A stretch of 64,000 bases of DNA, taken from positions 62,001 through 126,000 of the forward strand of contig NZ_MAFC01000017.1 in NCBI RefSeq assembly GCF_002013465.1, in the 5' to 3' direction. Both the position numbers and the translations under genes were made by a program. Shown in pieces: positions 52,716-61,604 of this stretch. The stretch comes from Mycobacterium sp. D16R12. Lineage in GTDB: Bacteria > Actinomycetota > Actinomycetes > Mycobacteriales > Mycobacteriaceae. The first letter of the stretch is position 1. Each line of letters starts with the position of its first letter. The notes below the pieces were generated by a model. The model searched no databases. It was not told the origin of the DNA and was given only the letters and a program-made list of their open reading frames with translations.

Positions 52716-52751
52716 AAACCGGCGCGTGAGAGACGCTAGTTAGGAGATTCT

Positions 52752-55700
52752 GTGTTCGCCTGGTGGGGCCGAATGGTGTACCGGTATCGGTTCATCGTCG
52801 TTGCCGCGTTTGTCACGGTCTGCCTGGGTTCCGGGCTGTTCGGGATAACGCTGGGCGACCACGTGACGCAGAGCGGTTTCTTCGCCGACAACAGCGAGTC
52901 CGTGAAGGCCTCCGTGATGGCCGACGACGCGCTGGGACGTGACCGAACGACGCACGTCGTCGCCGTCATCGCGGCCCCTGAGGGCAAGACCGTCGACGAC
53001 CCTGACTTCCAGAAGAAGGTCACCGACCACTTCAACCAGCTTCAGAAGGACAACCCCAACGAGGTCTACGGCTGGGCCGGCTGGTTACGCGCCCCCACCA
53101 GCACAGACCCCACCGTCAAGCGGATGGTGACCGACGACCGTAAACACACCTTCGTCTCGGTCAGCCTCAAGGGCGACGATGACGACACCATCCTCAACAA
53201 CTACAAGGCCCTGTCGAATCCGGACAAGGACGACGATCCCGCGAAGAACAAATTCCTGCTCGACGGTGTCGACATCCAGCTGGCAGGCCTGCAGCCGGTC
53301 GCCAGTGAGCTGACCGGAACCATCGGCAAGGACCAGCAGCGCATGGAGGTCCTGTCGCTGCCCGTCATGGCCGTCGTGTTGTTCTTCGTCTTCGGCGGTG
53401 TGATCGCCGCGGGCCTGCCGCTGATGGTGGGCGGCCTGACCATCGCCGGCGCACTCGGAATCATGCGGCTGATCACGCTGTTCGCTCCGGTGCACTTCTT
53501 CGCGCAGCCGGTGGTCACACTCATCGGTCTGGGCATCGCCATCGACTACTCGCTGTTCATCGTCAGCCGTTTCCGCGAGGAAATCGCCGACGGTTACGAC
53601 ACCGAAACCGCGGTCCGTCGCACCGTCATCACGTCGGGTCGCACCGTCATGTTCTCGGCCACCCTGATCGCGGCCGCCCTGATGCCGATGCTGATCGTGC
53701 CGCAGCAGTTCCTGAGGTCGCTGACGTACGCCGGCATCGCCTCGGTGCTGCTCGCCGCGATCCTGGCGGTCACCGTACTGCCCGCGTGTCTGGGTGTTCT
53801 CGGGCGCCATGTCGACGCACTGAGCATCAAGCGGTTCAGCCGGACCAAGTCACGCGAGGAGCTGGAAAACGGCTTCTGGGGACGCACCGTCGTCTTCGTG
53901 ATGCAGCGACCGTTGATGTTTGCCGTGCCGATCGTCATCGTGATGCTGCTGCTGATCGTCCCGCTGGGCAATCTCAAGCTCGGCGGATTCAGCGAAAAGT
54001 ACCTGCCGCCAACGAATTCCGTTCGCGTAGCACAAGAGGACTTCGACAAGCTCTTCCCCGGCTTCCGCACCGAGACCATCACCATCGTCACCAAGGGCGC
54101 CACCGACTCGCAGCTCAACCAGATCCGCGCCGATGCGATGAAGGTTCCGGGGTTCGTCGAGCCCGGTGGGGACAAGACCCAGATGTGGCAGCGCCGTCAG
54201 TCCGTCAAAACCGATGGCGACGCCAGCGTCAAGGTCATTCAGAACGCCCTGATCAATCGCGACACCGCCGGAGCCAAGGTCAAAGAGCTTCGGGCGATGT
54301 CCGTCCCCAAGGGCGTCACGATGTATGTCGGCGGCACTCCCGCACTCGAGCAAGACTCGATCGACACCGTGTTCGACAAGCTTCCGCTGGTGATCGTGAT
54401 TCTGATCAGCGTCACCACGATTCTGATGTTCCTGGCGTTCGGCTCGCTAGTGCTGCCCATCAAGGCGGCCGTCATGAGCGCTCTCGGTCTGGGTTCCACC
54501 ATGGGCATCCTGACCTGGATATTCGTTGACGGCCACTTCTCCAAATGGCTGAACTTCACCCCGACACCACTCACCGCGCCGGTCATCGTGCTGATCATCG
54601 TCGTCATCTATGGCCTGTCCAGCGACTACGAAGTGTTCTTGATGTCCCGCATGATCGAGGCTCGCCACCAGGGGCTCTCGACCACCGAAGCCGTGCGCGT
54701 GGGTACCGCCAACACCGGCCGCATCATCACCGCGGCCGCGTTGATTCTGATCGTGGTGGCCGGTGGCTTCGCCTTCTCCGATCTGGTGATGATGAAATAC
54801 CTGGCCTTCGGGCTCATCGCCGCGCTGATCCTCGACGCCACCATCGTCCGCATGCTGCTCATCCCGGCGGTCATGAAGCTGCTCGGTGACGACTGCTGGT
54901 GGGCACCGGCCTGGATGAAGCGCGTCCAGGTGAAGCTCGGCCTCGGTGAGGTCACCCTGGCTGACGAGCGCAAGCGTCCGACAGGACGCGAGCAGGCCAT
55001 CGCGGCTGCGAGTTCTCCGGTCGGGTCCAATGCACGCACCACCAAGCTGCAGATCGCCTCCGAGCGCACTCGGCTGCCCTCGACACCCACCCCGCGCCAA
55101 CATGATCCATCGGCTCCGGCCCGGCCCACTCCGACTCCTCCCGCTCCCCCGACCACACCGGTCAGCCTGGCGGGTAATGCCGGAAGCGACGCACCCGCGA
55201 CGACGCGAATGTCAGTGCCCGGTAAGAACGTTGCTCCTACCGACGCGCCCACCACGCGCGTACCCGGTGGAAACCCCACCGGCCCGGACGCACCGACCAG
55301 CCGCACCAGCGTTGCCGGAACACACCGCCCGGACCGCCGCAATGCCGATAGAGAGATCGAGTCGTGGCTCGGCGAGCTGCGCGGTCCCAAGCAGCCCGGC
55401 TCCGGCCCGGCCGCCGGGTCAGCAGATGCGACCACCGCGATACCCGTCGCCAAGCCGCCGCAGTCCACACCGCAAGCGCCGCAGCCGAACCGTGCCAATG
55501 GCACACCCGGTGAGGACGCGACGACGGCGATGCCGATCGCTACACCGGATGCCACACGGCAGGGTCCACCCCGGGCTCCGCGTCCTCCTCAGTCACCGCA
55601 GCCCGCTCCCCCCGCCGCTGACGCGACGGAGGCGCTGCCGGCGTCCGGACAGAATCGCGATCAGAAGCCCACGCCGCAGCAACAGCAGGAAGCGGACGAG

Positions 55701-55772
55701 GCCACTCGCCGTAGCCGCGGCGGCAGTGTCAGCGCGCAGGATCTGCTACGCCGCGAGGGGCGCCGCATCTAG
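52752..55772 (+). CDS. mmpL3: Trehalose monomycolate exporter MmpL3
   Basis: 1006 residues, RND-superfamily transporter with twelve helices and two periplasmic porter domains. The proton-relay Asp-Tyr pairs are at D265/Y266 (GIAIDYSLFIVSRFREE) and D625/Y626 (GLSSDYEVF). It flips trehalose monomycolate to the periplasm for mycolylation of arabinogalactan. The final 260 residues form a disordered Pro/Thr/Ala cytoplasmic tail with repeated TTR and DATTA motifs, a probable target of Ser/Thr kinases. GTG start. Only 36 bases separate it from the NYN gene, so it is at least partly in that operon. Confidence 0.97.
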   Translation: MFAWWGRMVYRYRFIVVAAFVTVCLGSGLFGITLGDHVTQSGFFADNSESVKASVMADDALGRDRTTHVVAVIAAPEGKTVDDPDFQKKVTDHFNQLQKDNPNEVYGWAGWLRAPTSTDPTVKRMVTDDRKHTFVSVSLKGDDDDTILNNYKALSNPDKDDDPAKNKFLLDGVDIQLAGLQPVASELTGTIGKDQQRMEVLSLPVMAVVLFFVFGGVIAAGLPLMVGGLTIAGALGIMRLITLFAPVHFFAQPVVTLIGLGIAIDYSLFIVSRFREEIADGYDTETAVRRTVITSGRTVMFSATLIAAALMPMLIVPQQFLRSLTYAGIASVLLAAILAVTVLPACLGVLGRHVDALSIKRFSRTKSREELENGFWGRTVVFVMQRPLMFAVPIVIVMLLLIVPLGNLKLGGFSEKYLPPTNSVRVAQEDFDKLFPGFRTETITIVTKGATDSQLNQIRADAMKVPGFVEPGGDKTQMWQRRQSVKTDGDASVKVIQNALINRDTAGAKVKELRAMSVPKGVTMYVGGTPALEQDSIDTVFDKLPLVIVILISVTTILMFLAFGSLVLPIKAAVMSALGLGSTMGILTWIFVDGHFSKWLNFTPTPLTAPVIVLIIVVIYGLSSDYEVFLMSRMIEARHQGLSTTEAVRVGTANTGRIITAAALILIVVAGGFAFSDLVMMKYLAFGLIAALILDATIVRMLLIPAVMKLLGDDCWWAPAWMKRVQVKLGLGEVTLADERKRPTGREQAIAAASSPVGSNARTTKLQIASERTRLPSTPTPRQHDPSAPARPTPTPPAPPTTPVSLAGNAGSDAPATTRMSVPGKNVAPTDAPTTRVPGGNPTGPDAPTSRTSVAGTHRPDRRNADREIESWLGELRGPKQPGSGPAAGSADATTAIPVAKPPQSTPQAPQPNRANGTPGEDATTAMPIATPDATRQGPPRAPRPPQSPQPAPPAADATEALPASGQNRDQKPTPQQQQEADEATRRSRGGSVSAQDLLRREGRRI

Positions 55773-55867
55773 CGCGACAGTTCCTGACCTGCCCATCTCT
55801 CGCTGAGACGGGATTCGCGTAATGCAGAGGCCCAATGGCGAATTCTGGTCATGCTGGGAGATGACCC

Positions 55868-55892
55868 CTCAGCAGTACCAAGGACTGCTGAG
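55868..55892 (+). promoter_or_regulatory. Hairpin just upstream of the immunity-like gene
   Basis: CTCAGCAGT (55868-55876) and ACTGCTGAG (55884-55892) form a perfect 9-bp stem around ACCAAGG. It ends 20 bases before the ATG at 55913. It might be a leader attenuator or a terminator for mmpL3, whose stop lies 96 bases upstream. Confidence 0.5.
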
Positions 55893-55912
55893 CGGCGGAA
55901 GGTTCTGGTGAC

Positions 55913-56545
55913 ATGACCCACGAAGCTCACCAATCAGAGACGGCCGCATACCTTTCCGCACTGGGAAGATTGGTTGGACAGTATCTCGGCGGAACAATAA
56001 CGGCACGAGTCTACGCCCGCGACTTTATGTCGCTGAGATCCCGATTTATTACCGATCCGGGTGTCGATGACCCCACGGTACGAGAAATGTTCGTAGATCT
56101 CGAAGATTACGTTCCCGCGTATCAGCCTCCTGATCCCTCCGAATCGCATCAGATCTCCGAGACCGAAATGCATCGCCGTCTGATCGAGGAACGAGTGCCT
56201 GCGCTGGAAGAGCGCTACGGCAAGCTCATCGCCATCCAGTCACCTGACCCCGAATACCTCACCAAGCAGGCTGATCTGGCACATCGAATCGACGATCTGC
56301 TATCCGCATACGCACAAGGCGGATCCTCTGGAGAAGATTTCATAGCAGGTGTGTACGCCATTCAAGACCTTGGTGACCAATGGCAGGTCTTCCACGACCT
56401 CTTCGATACGGCATACGCGGACGCGTCAGAGTTGGAGATGGGTTCCCCAGATGTTGGCAGCGACGCATACGGACGCGATGCGAGGCTGCTGGCAGCTGAA
56501 CGGGCACAAACCTTGAAAAGCACCTTTGGCTTAACGGCCGACTGA
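55913..56545 (+). CDS. Colicin-D-immunity-like protein with internal repeat
   Basis: 210 residues, helical, acidic, no signal peptide. Two similar halves: residues about 15-70 (RLVGQYLGGTITARVYARDF with VDLEDYVPAY) and about 120-180 (RIDDLLSAYAQGGSSGEDF with FHDLFDTAYA). Each resembles the small helical module of colicin D immunity-type (BsCI/PF09204-like) proteins, which block toxin active sites. Lower GC than mmpL3 and an isolated position, without an adjacent toxin, suggest transfer. Assignment is by pattern only. Confidence 0.6.
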   Translation: MTHEAHQSETAAYLSALGRLVGQYLGGTITARVYARDFMSLRSRFITDPGVDDPTVREMFVDLEDYVPAYQPPDPSESHQISETEMHRRLIEERVPALEERYGKLIAIQSPDPEYLTKQADLAHRIDDLLSAYAQGGSSGEDFIAGVYAIQDLGDQWQVFHDLFDTAYADASELEMGSPDVGSDAYGRDARLLAAERAQTLKSTFGLTAD

Positions 56546-56551
56546 ACACGG

Positions 56552-58378
56552 CTAGTTCTCGCCGCGCGTTGCGTATTCACGGGCGTACACCGTGCCACCA
56601 CCGAGCAGAAGCAGGCCGGTGACAATGAACGCTCCGATCCGGGCAATGCCGTCGAGGGTGGCCAGGTCGAACAGAAACAGCTTCGCGACGGCCATCGCCG
56701 CGAGCACGAATCCTGTTCTGGTGACCCAGCTCTGGTCGCGGTAACGCCGCAGACCGGCAAGCAGCAGCGTCACGGACACCGCCATCCAGGACACCGTCGC
56801 CAGACCATGTCCCAGCAGGAATCCGTCGTTATCGCCAAGCAGCGCGGTACCGAAGAGCACAATCGCCGCCGTCCCCGAGTACAGCATCGACACCCCGGCC
56901 AGCACACCACGCACGGGAGCTGACTGCGGACTCGCCCAACCAACCCGGTGCATAGCCGCCATCACCATGCCGACCGTGGCGGCGCTCAGCACGCTCGCCA
57001 CGATCAGCAGCGGACCGGCCGCATGCACGGCGCTGGCCGATTCGGTCAGCAGTTTCGGGGGCACATACGCGATGTACGCCATGCCACCCAGCGCACCGAA
57101 CACCTGCCCAAGCACCAACGAGATACGTTCCCGTAGTTGATATCCCACTGCGGAAAAGGACAGCGCGAGCGTCAGCAGCATCACCGCGAGCAAGGCCTCC
57201 CTGGTGCCCTCCACCGAGGCTTGCAGCAGCGCCAGCCCCGCCACCGCGGCCATCGTGATGCGTGCGTGCGCCGGAAGGCCCCCCACCAGCAGCAGCACCG
57301 CCCCCATTACTGCGGCGATCCCGACGGGTACGAGCACGCCCAGCGGCCACACGGGGAAGAACAGGGCGCTATAGAAGCCCGGTACGCAGGCCATGGCAAT
57401 CATCACCGACGAGGTGAGGTCGCCCTGTCCGGCATGGTCGCCGGTCAGCAGCCACAGTGACCCCACCAGGGTGACCAGCAACGTCAGCACCGCCATGATG
57501 AGCAAGGCGTGCGGCTGCACACCGCCCGCCGTGGCATGAATTGCCACCAGCACCGTCAGGCTGACACCCACGGTCCGGAAAGCGTGCAGCACAGGCCAAT
57601 TCCGGCCAATCTGAGCAGGCAGGCTCGCGATCAAGAGCACCAGTGCGAAGGCGGCCAGTTCGACAGTGAATCCATGGGTGAGAAACGGCGCCAGCAGCGT
57701 GATCGCGCCGACCACACCCGCCGCAAAAGGCTGGGAATTCCACTGCCGCGCCAGCACCAGGCCGGCGCCGGCAATGACCAGCCCGAGTGACAGTCCTACG
57801 ACCACTGGAATCTTGTCGTAGATCACCGTGAGTGCCAGCACGTCGAAGAAAGCAGCCGCAAACCCTGTTGCTGCAGTGGCGATACCACCGATCCGGCCGC
57901 CGGGCCTGGACTGCACCCGGATGCCCAGGCCGACCAGACCCGCGGCGAGGACGGCACCGGAGGCCATGCGCGGTATCGGGCCGAAGTACCCGCTCTTGGC
58001 GGCCAGCACCAGGAGCATGACCACACCGGCCAGTGTCACCACCGCGCCCGCGAAGGCCATCGCCTTGCTGGCGAATCCCTCACGCGCCCAGAACGGCTCG
58101 CGTTGGGAAGCTGCTGCGCCGGGGTCATTCGGAGACTGAGCCATCACCGGCATCCGGGCCGGCGGTACAGGAGCCGTCGTAGGAACGGGTACGGCCAGCT
58201 GCGCCGCACCCTGAGAGCGTCGATAGTCATCCCAATACTGCTGCGCCTTAAGGTATTCGGCCTGGGTCCATTCGACCATTCGGCCCCGGAGCGCATCGAG
58301 CTCACCCCGCAGCGCACGCTCACGCCCGTCGAGTTCGTCCAGCGTCGCGGTCATCTGCTGCAACTGTGGATCTGTCAT
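56552..58378 (-). CDS. DUF2339 polytopic membrane protein
   Basis: 608 residues from ATG 58378 (GAGAGG immediately before); a GTG at 58417 would add 13. An N-terminal coiled coil (DELDGRERALRGELDALRGR) and a Pro-rich linker are followed by about sixteen hydrophobic helices, the DUF2339 pattern. The function of the family is unknown. Downstream of a TetR gene on the same strand, with GTAGG/CCTAC repeats between, so likely controlled by that regulator. Confidence 0.85.
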   Translation of the reverse strand: MTDPQLQQMTATLDELDGRERALRGELDALRGRMVEWTQAEYLKAQQYWDDYRRSQGAAQLAVPVPTTAPVPPARMPVMAQSPNDPGAAASQREPFWAREGFASKAMAFAGAVVTLAGVVMLLVLAAKSGYFGPIPRMASGAVLAAGLVGLGIRVQSRPGGRIGGIATAATGFAAAFFDVLALTVIYDKIPVVVGLSLGLVIAGAGLVLARQWNSQPFAAGVVGAITLLAPFLTHGFTVELAAFALVLLIASLPAQIGRNWPVLHAFRTVGVSLTVLVAIHATAGGVQPHALLIMAVLTLLVTLVGSLWLLTGDHAGQGDLTSSVMIAMACVPGFYSALFFPVWPLGVLVPVGIAAVMGAVLLLVGGLPAHARITMAAVAGLALLQASVEGTREALLAVMLLTLALSFSAVGYQLRERISLVLGQVFGALGGMAYIAYVPPKLLTESASAVHAAGPLLIVASVLSAATVGMVMAAMHRVGWASPQSAPVRGVLAGVSMLYSGTAAIVLFGTALLGDNDGFLLGHGLATVSWMAVSVTLLLAGLRRYRDQSWVTRTGFVLAAMAVAKLFLFDLATLDGIARIGAFIVTGLLLLGGGTVYAREYATRGEN

Positions 58379-58422
58379 GCCTCTCAGCGTGGCGGCTACG
58401 GGATCCAAGGTGAACACGTAGA

Positions 58423-58468
58423 CCTACCGTCGCGCGTAGGGGTTTCTCACGGCACTAGGTAGGCCTAC
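58423..58468. promoter_or_regulatory. Cluster of GTAGG/CCTAC sites between TetR and DUF2339 genes
   Basis: CCTAC at 58423-58427 and GTAGG at 58436-58440 form an inverted pair with eight bases between; GTAGGCCTAC at 58459-58468 is a perfect 10-bp palindrome. All four half-sites fall in the gap between the TetR stop (58469) and the DUF2339 start (58378). Confidence 0.55.
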
Positions 58469-59125
58469 TCACCACTGCCCGTCAGCACCATCTGGTGCTT
58501 CGGACGCGACATGTCCCAGATACGCAGCGTAGAGAGTTCGGGATGCAAAGGATTCCTGTTCGCCCCACGGTAGATGTGGCCTCGTCACCAGCAGCGACGC
58601 CACCCCATGTGTGGTCGCCCAGAACTGCAGGGCCGGTTCGAGGGTATTGCCGGGCGGAAACCGCTCTTCGTCGACGAGTTCTTGAACGACGCCCCGCAGG
58701 TGCAGAAATGCCGAGCTGCTGAGTATTTCGTCGGATTCACTGCCGATCCGCGGTGGGCCCGCAGTCGCAAGCCGGTACATCAGCGGATTCTGCGCCGCGA
58801 AGCGCACGTAGGCCAGGCCGAGTGCGTGCAGCCGCCCGAGCGCCGTGGAGATGTTGGACGTCGCCCGCTGCAGCGCCTCACCAAGCTGTTCGAAGTACCT
58901 CGAGCACAGCGCGTCCGCCAACTCGTCGGTGCTGGAGAAGTGCCTGTAGAAGGATGGTGCCGTGATACCCAATGCGCGCGTCAATTCGCGGGCCGAGGGA
59001 GCGCGGGCCTCGCCAGACCTGAGGACGAGATCCATCGCGGTGTCGATGATCTGCTGCCGCAGCAGCCAACCCTGTCCCCTGGGCAGGCGCTGCCGTGGTG
59101 CGGTTGCGTTGTTCTCGTCACCCAT
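58469..59125 (-). CDS. TetR-family transcriptional regulator
   Basis: 218 residues. HTH at about residues 22-70 (SARELTRALGITAPSFYRHFSSTDELADAL). The C-terminal domain (SALG, ALGLAYVRFAAQNPLMYRLATAG) is of the type with a TetR_C-like helical ligand cavity. It lies between the mce operon (upstream side, same strand) and the DUF2339 gene; only 26 bases separate it from the mceF stop, so it may be co-transcribed with mce. Confidence 0.9.
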   Translation of the reverse strand: MGDENNATAPRQRLPRGQGWLLRQQIIDTAMDLVLRSGEARAPSARELTRALGITAPSFYRHFSSTDELADALCSRYFEQLGEALQRATSNISTALGRLHALGLAYVRFAAQNPLMYRLATAGPPRIGSESDEILSSSAFLHLRGVVQELVDEERFPPGNTLEPALQFWATTHGVASLLVTRPHLPWGEQESFASRTLYAAYLGHVASEAPDGADGQW

Positions 59126-59151
59126 GTGTCACTCCAACCGCATATCTCGGA

Positions 59152-60402
59152 TTAGCGCGGGGGTTCTATCGGCAATGTCGGCCCACCCTGCGGAGTCGGG
59201 ACGGTGAACCTCCCCTTGGGAGTGGGATCGGTCTTCTTCCCAAGGTCGGCGCCCGGCGGTGGGCCGGCGGTGTCGTCACCCGCGGGCCGCGGCGCATTCT
59301 TGGCGCCGCGAATCAACACCGCGGGATCATCACTGACGCAATGGGTGTACAGGGGTGGCTCGGGGAAATCGGCCGTGGACGGCGGCACGCGCGGGGTGCC
59401 GTAGTCACAGGCATACCGCGGATACAGATCGGCGGTTGCCCACACACCGTTGTCACGCATGGTGTCGGCGATCGCCCCGAATGTCGATCCACGGTAATCG
59501 GGGAAGAACGCATTGATGGCCGGTGTACGTACATAGAGCATCTGCGAGGCAGAGGCCAGGCTGGCGAGCAAGGTGACCATGGTGTCGGAGTTGTCGGCGA
59601 ACAACCCGTCAACGGCGCCCAGTGTTTTCGGGGTTTGATCCACCAGGGTGCGGTACCCGTTCTGCATCTTGTCCACTCCCCGCAGAGTGCGGCCCAGCGC
59701 ATCGGCGGTGGTCTTGATGCCCGAGTTCTTATCGGCCGCCAAGGTCAGCACTATCCGGCTGGTCTTAAGGAGGCTGGTGGTCTCCGGCAGCACAGAGTCC
59801 AAGGTGCTCAGGAGGAAGGTACCGCCGTCGATGATGTCGGTGAGCTTGCGGGGACCCTCCTTGCTCAGGCTCAGCTCCTTCTTGATCAGCTCAAGCTTCT
59901 TGGGGTCCACCTGTGCCAACAATCCATCAGCATCGGCGAGTAGCTTCGCCAGCGTCATCGGCATCTGCACACCTTCGGCAATCACACTGCCGTCCTTGAG
60001 GAATGGGCCCTGTTGACCCGGTAGACCCTCGAAGTTGAGATACTGCTCACCGGCGGCGGACAGCCCGGTCACCCGAACCTTCGCCGCGGCGGGGATGACG
60101 TACTTGGACTGAATTTCGGCGGTGGCCTCGACCCCCTGTTGGGTGATCTCCAGCGACTGCACCGTACCGATCTTCACCCCCCGCAAGGCCACATCTTGAC
60201 GGGGTAACAGCCCCCCCGACTCCGGCAGTTTGACCGTGACCCGATAAGTGGATGCAAAGGGGTTGGCCCGCAAGGCGCCTGCGAACAAGTAGACCACCGC
60301 CACGATCAATGTCAGCGCCAGTGCCACCCCCGAGAGCACTGCCTTCTGGCGATGTCCGGCACGCACTGCACCGACCAGAACATTCGCGGCCGCGTTGATC
60401 AT
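59152..60402 (-). CDS. Mce-family protein F
   Basis: 416 residues. One N-terminal membrane helix (about 22-45), MCE/MlaD domain (YRVTVKLPESGGLLPRQDVALRGVKIGTV) at about 52-128, then a helical needle-forming region and a Pro-rich end. The last Mce subunit of the operon. Mce complexes import lipids such as cholesterol or fatty acids through a hexameric tunnel. Four-base overlap with the lipoprotein gene. The particular mce paralogue cannot be assigned from this sequence. Confidence 0.92.
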   Translation of the reverse strand: MINAAANVLVGAVRAGHRQKAVLSGVALALTLIVAVVYLFAGALRANPFASTYRVTVKLPESGGLLPRQDVALRGVKIGTVQSLEITQQGVEATAEIQSKYVIPAAAKVRVTGLSAAGEQYLNFEGLPGQQGPFLKDGSVIAEGVQMPMTLAKLLADADGLLAQVDPKKLELIKKELSLSKEGPRKLTDIIDGGTFLLSTLDSVLPETTSLLKTSRIVLTLAADKNSGIKTTADALGRTLRGVDKMQNGYRTLVDQTPKTLGAVDGLFADNSDTMVTLLASLASASQMLYVRTPAINAFFPDYRGSTFGAIADTMRDNGVWATADLYPRYACDYGTPRVPPSTADFPEPPLYTHCVSDDPAVLIRGAKNAPRPAGDDTAGPPPGADLGKKTDPTPKGRFTVPTPQGGPTLPIEPPR

Positions 60403-61604
60403 CGTCCGGCCCCCGGGGCAGCCGCGGCCGGCGGGACGGTCTCGATGACGCCGGGTTCGGTGGGGCTGGGGCGCACGGGGACGTTCTCGCCGTATGCCCC
60501 CTTACCCACAACACGCTCCTGCAGTCGCCACAGCGTGTACTTGAGAGAGCCTGCCAGTTGCGCCCAGTTGTAGCGCTTGGGCCCATGTATGCCGATATCA
60601 GCAAGGGATCCCGCGTCGGGTATCGAACCAAGAACCAGCTGGTCCAGGCTCGCGTTCAGCGAAAGCGAGTTTCCTGCAGTTGCTTTGATGGCTGCGGGCA
60701 TAATCCGGTTGAACGCGGACAGGCTGGTCTCGGGATCCAGTGCCACGTCGTTCCAGGCCTTCGAGACGGTGTTCGCGTCGGCAATGATGCTGCGGCCGCT
60801 GGTATCGGTACCTGCGATCGACGGGAACCTCTGGAGCTGGCGTGTGGTGTCCCCCACGGTGAGCAGGAGTTCGGTCAATTGCGCGGTGTTGGCGGCCAGG
60901 GTCTCTGTGGCCGGACCCGCCGCCGTCACGATATCGGTGACAGCCTGGTTCTTCGCGTCGATCCGGTCAGCCAATTGCGCCGTCTGTGTCAGAGCCTCCG
61001 AGATCTGCGCCGAGCGTGAATTCAACTTACCCAGTAGCTGATTGGAGTCCTTGATCAAGTCGCCAAATGCCTGGCCCTGATCTCCGGTTGCCTTGCCGAA
61101 ACCGTTGACAATATTGGTGAGATTGCGCACCGCGCCGCCATTGGAGGCCAGCGCGGCCGAGCTCAGCACCGACTCCACCGTCGCGGCTGCGGTCGTCGAC
61201 TCCAGCCCAATGGTGTCACCGTCCCCGAGCACGGGGCCGTCCAAAGGCGCCCCGACAGGCGGACGGATCGAGACGAAAACATCACCCAGCGGTGTGGCCG
61301 AACGCAATTCGGCAGTACTGCCCTTAGGCAGACGCACCCCGTCGAGGATGCGCAGCGTGGTGATCGCGGTGTAATTGCTCACGTGCATCTCATCTACCTG
61401 CCCCACATCGGCGCCGGCCAGTTTCACTTTCGCGCTGTCGGGCAGATTCAGAACATTCAAGAACAGAGCGGTGAGGTGGTAGCCGCCGCTGCCGATGCCG
61501 GGAGCGGGCAAGGGGAGGTCACCCAGCCCATTGGTGGAGCACCCACTGAGCATGGTGGCAGTCACCAAGGCCGCCGACGTCAGTAGCCCGGTACGCGCCG
61601 CCAT
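60399..61604 (-). CDS. Mce-family lipoprotein E
   Basis: 401 residues from ATG 61604. Signal peptide with lipobox LSGC (Cys about 22), then the MCE domain (SAKVKLAGADVGQVDEMHVSNY). The family's lipoprotein subunit (LprK/LprN type) anchors the complex in the outer leaflet. The start is read in TAATG, sharing a base with the stop of the D gene. A longer reading to 61691 lies inside the D gene and is rejected. Confidence 0.92.
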   Translation of the reverse strand: MAARTGLLTSAALVTATMLSGCSTNGLGDLPLPAPGIGSGGYHLTALFLNVLNLPDSAKVKLAGADVGQVDEMHVSNYTAITTLRILDGVRLPKGSTAELRSATPLGDVFVSIRPPVGAPLDGPVLGDGDTIGLESTTAAATVESVLSSAALASNGGAVRNLTNIVNGFGKATGDQGQAFGDLIKDSNQLLGKLNSRSAQISEALTQTAQLADRIDAKNQAVTDIVTAAGPATETLAANTAQLTELLLTVGDTTRQLQRFPSIAGTDTSGRSIIADANTVSKAWNDVALDPETSLSAFNRIMPAAIKATAGNSLSLNASLDQLVLGSIPDAGSLADIGIHGPKRYNWAQLAGSLKYTLWRLQERVVGKGAYGENVPVRPSPTEPGVIETVPPAAAAPGAGR

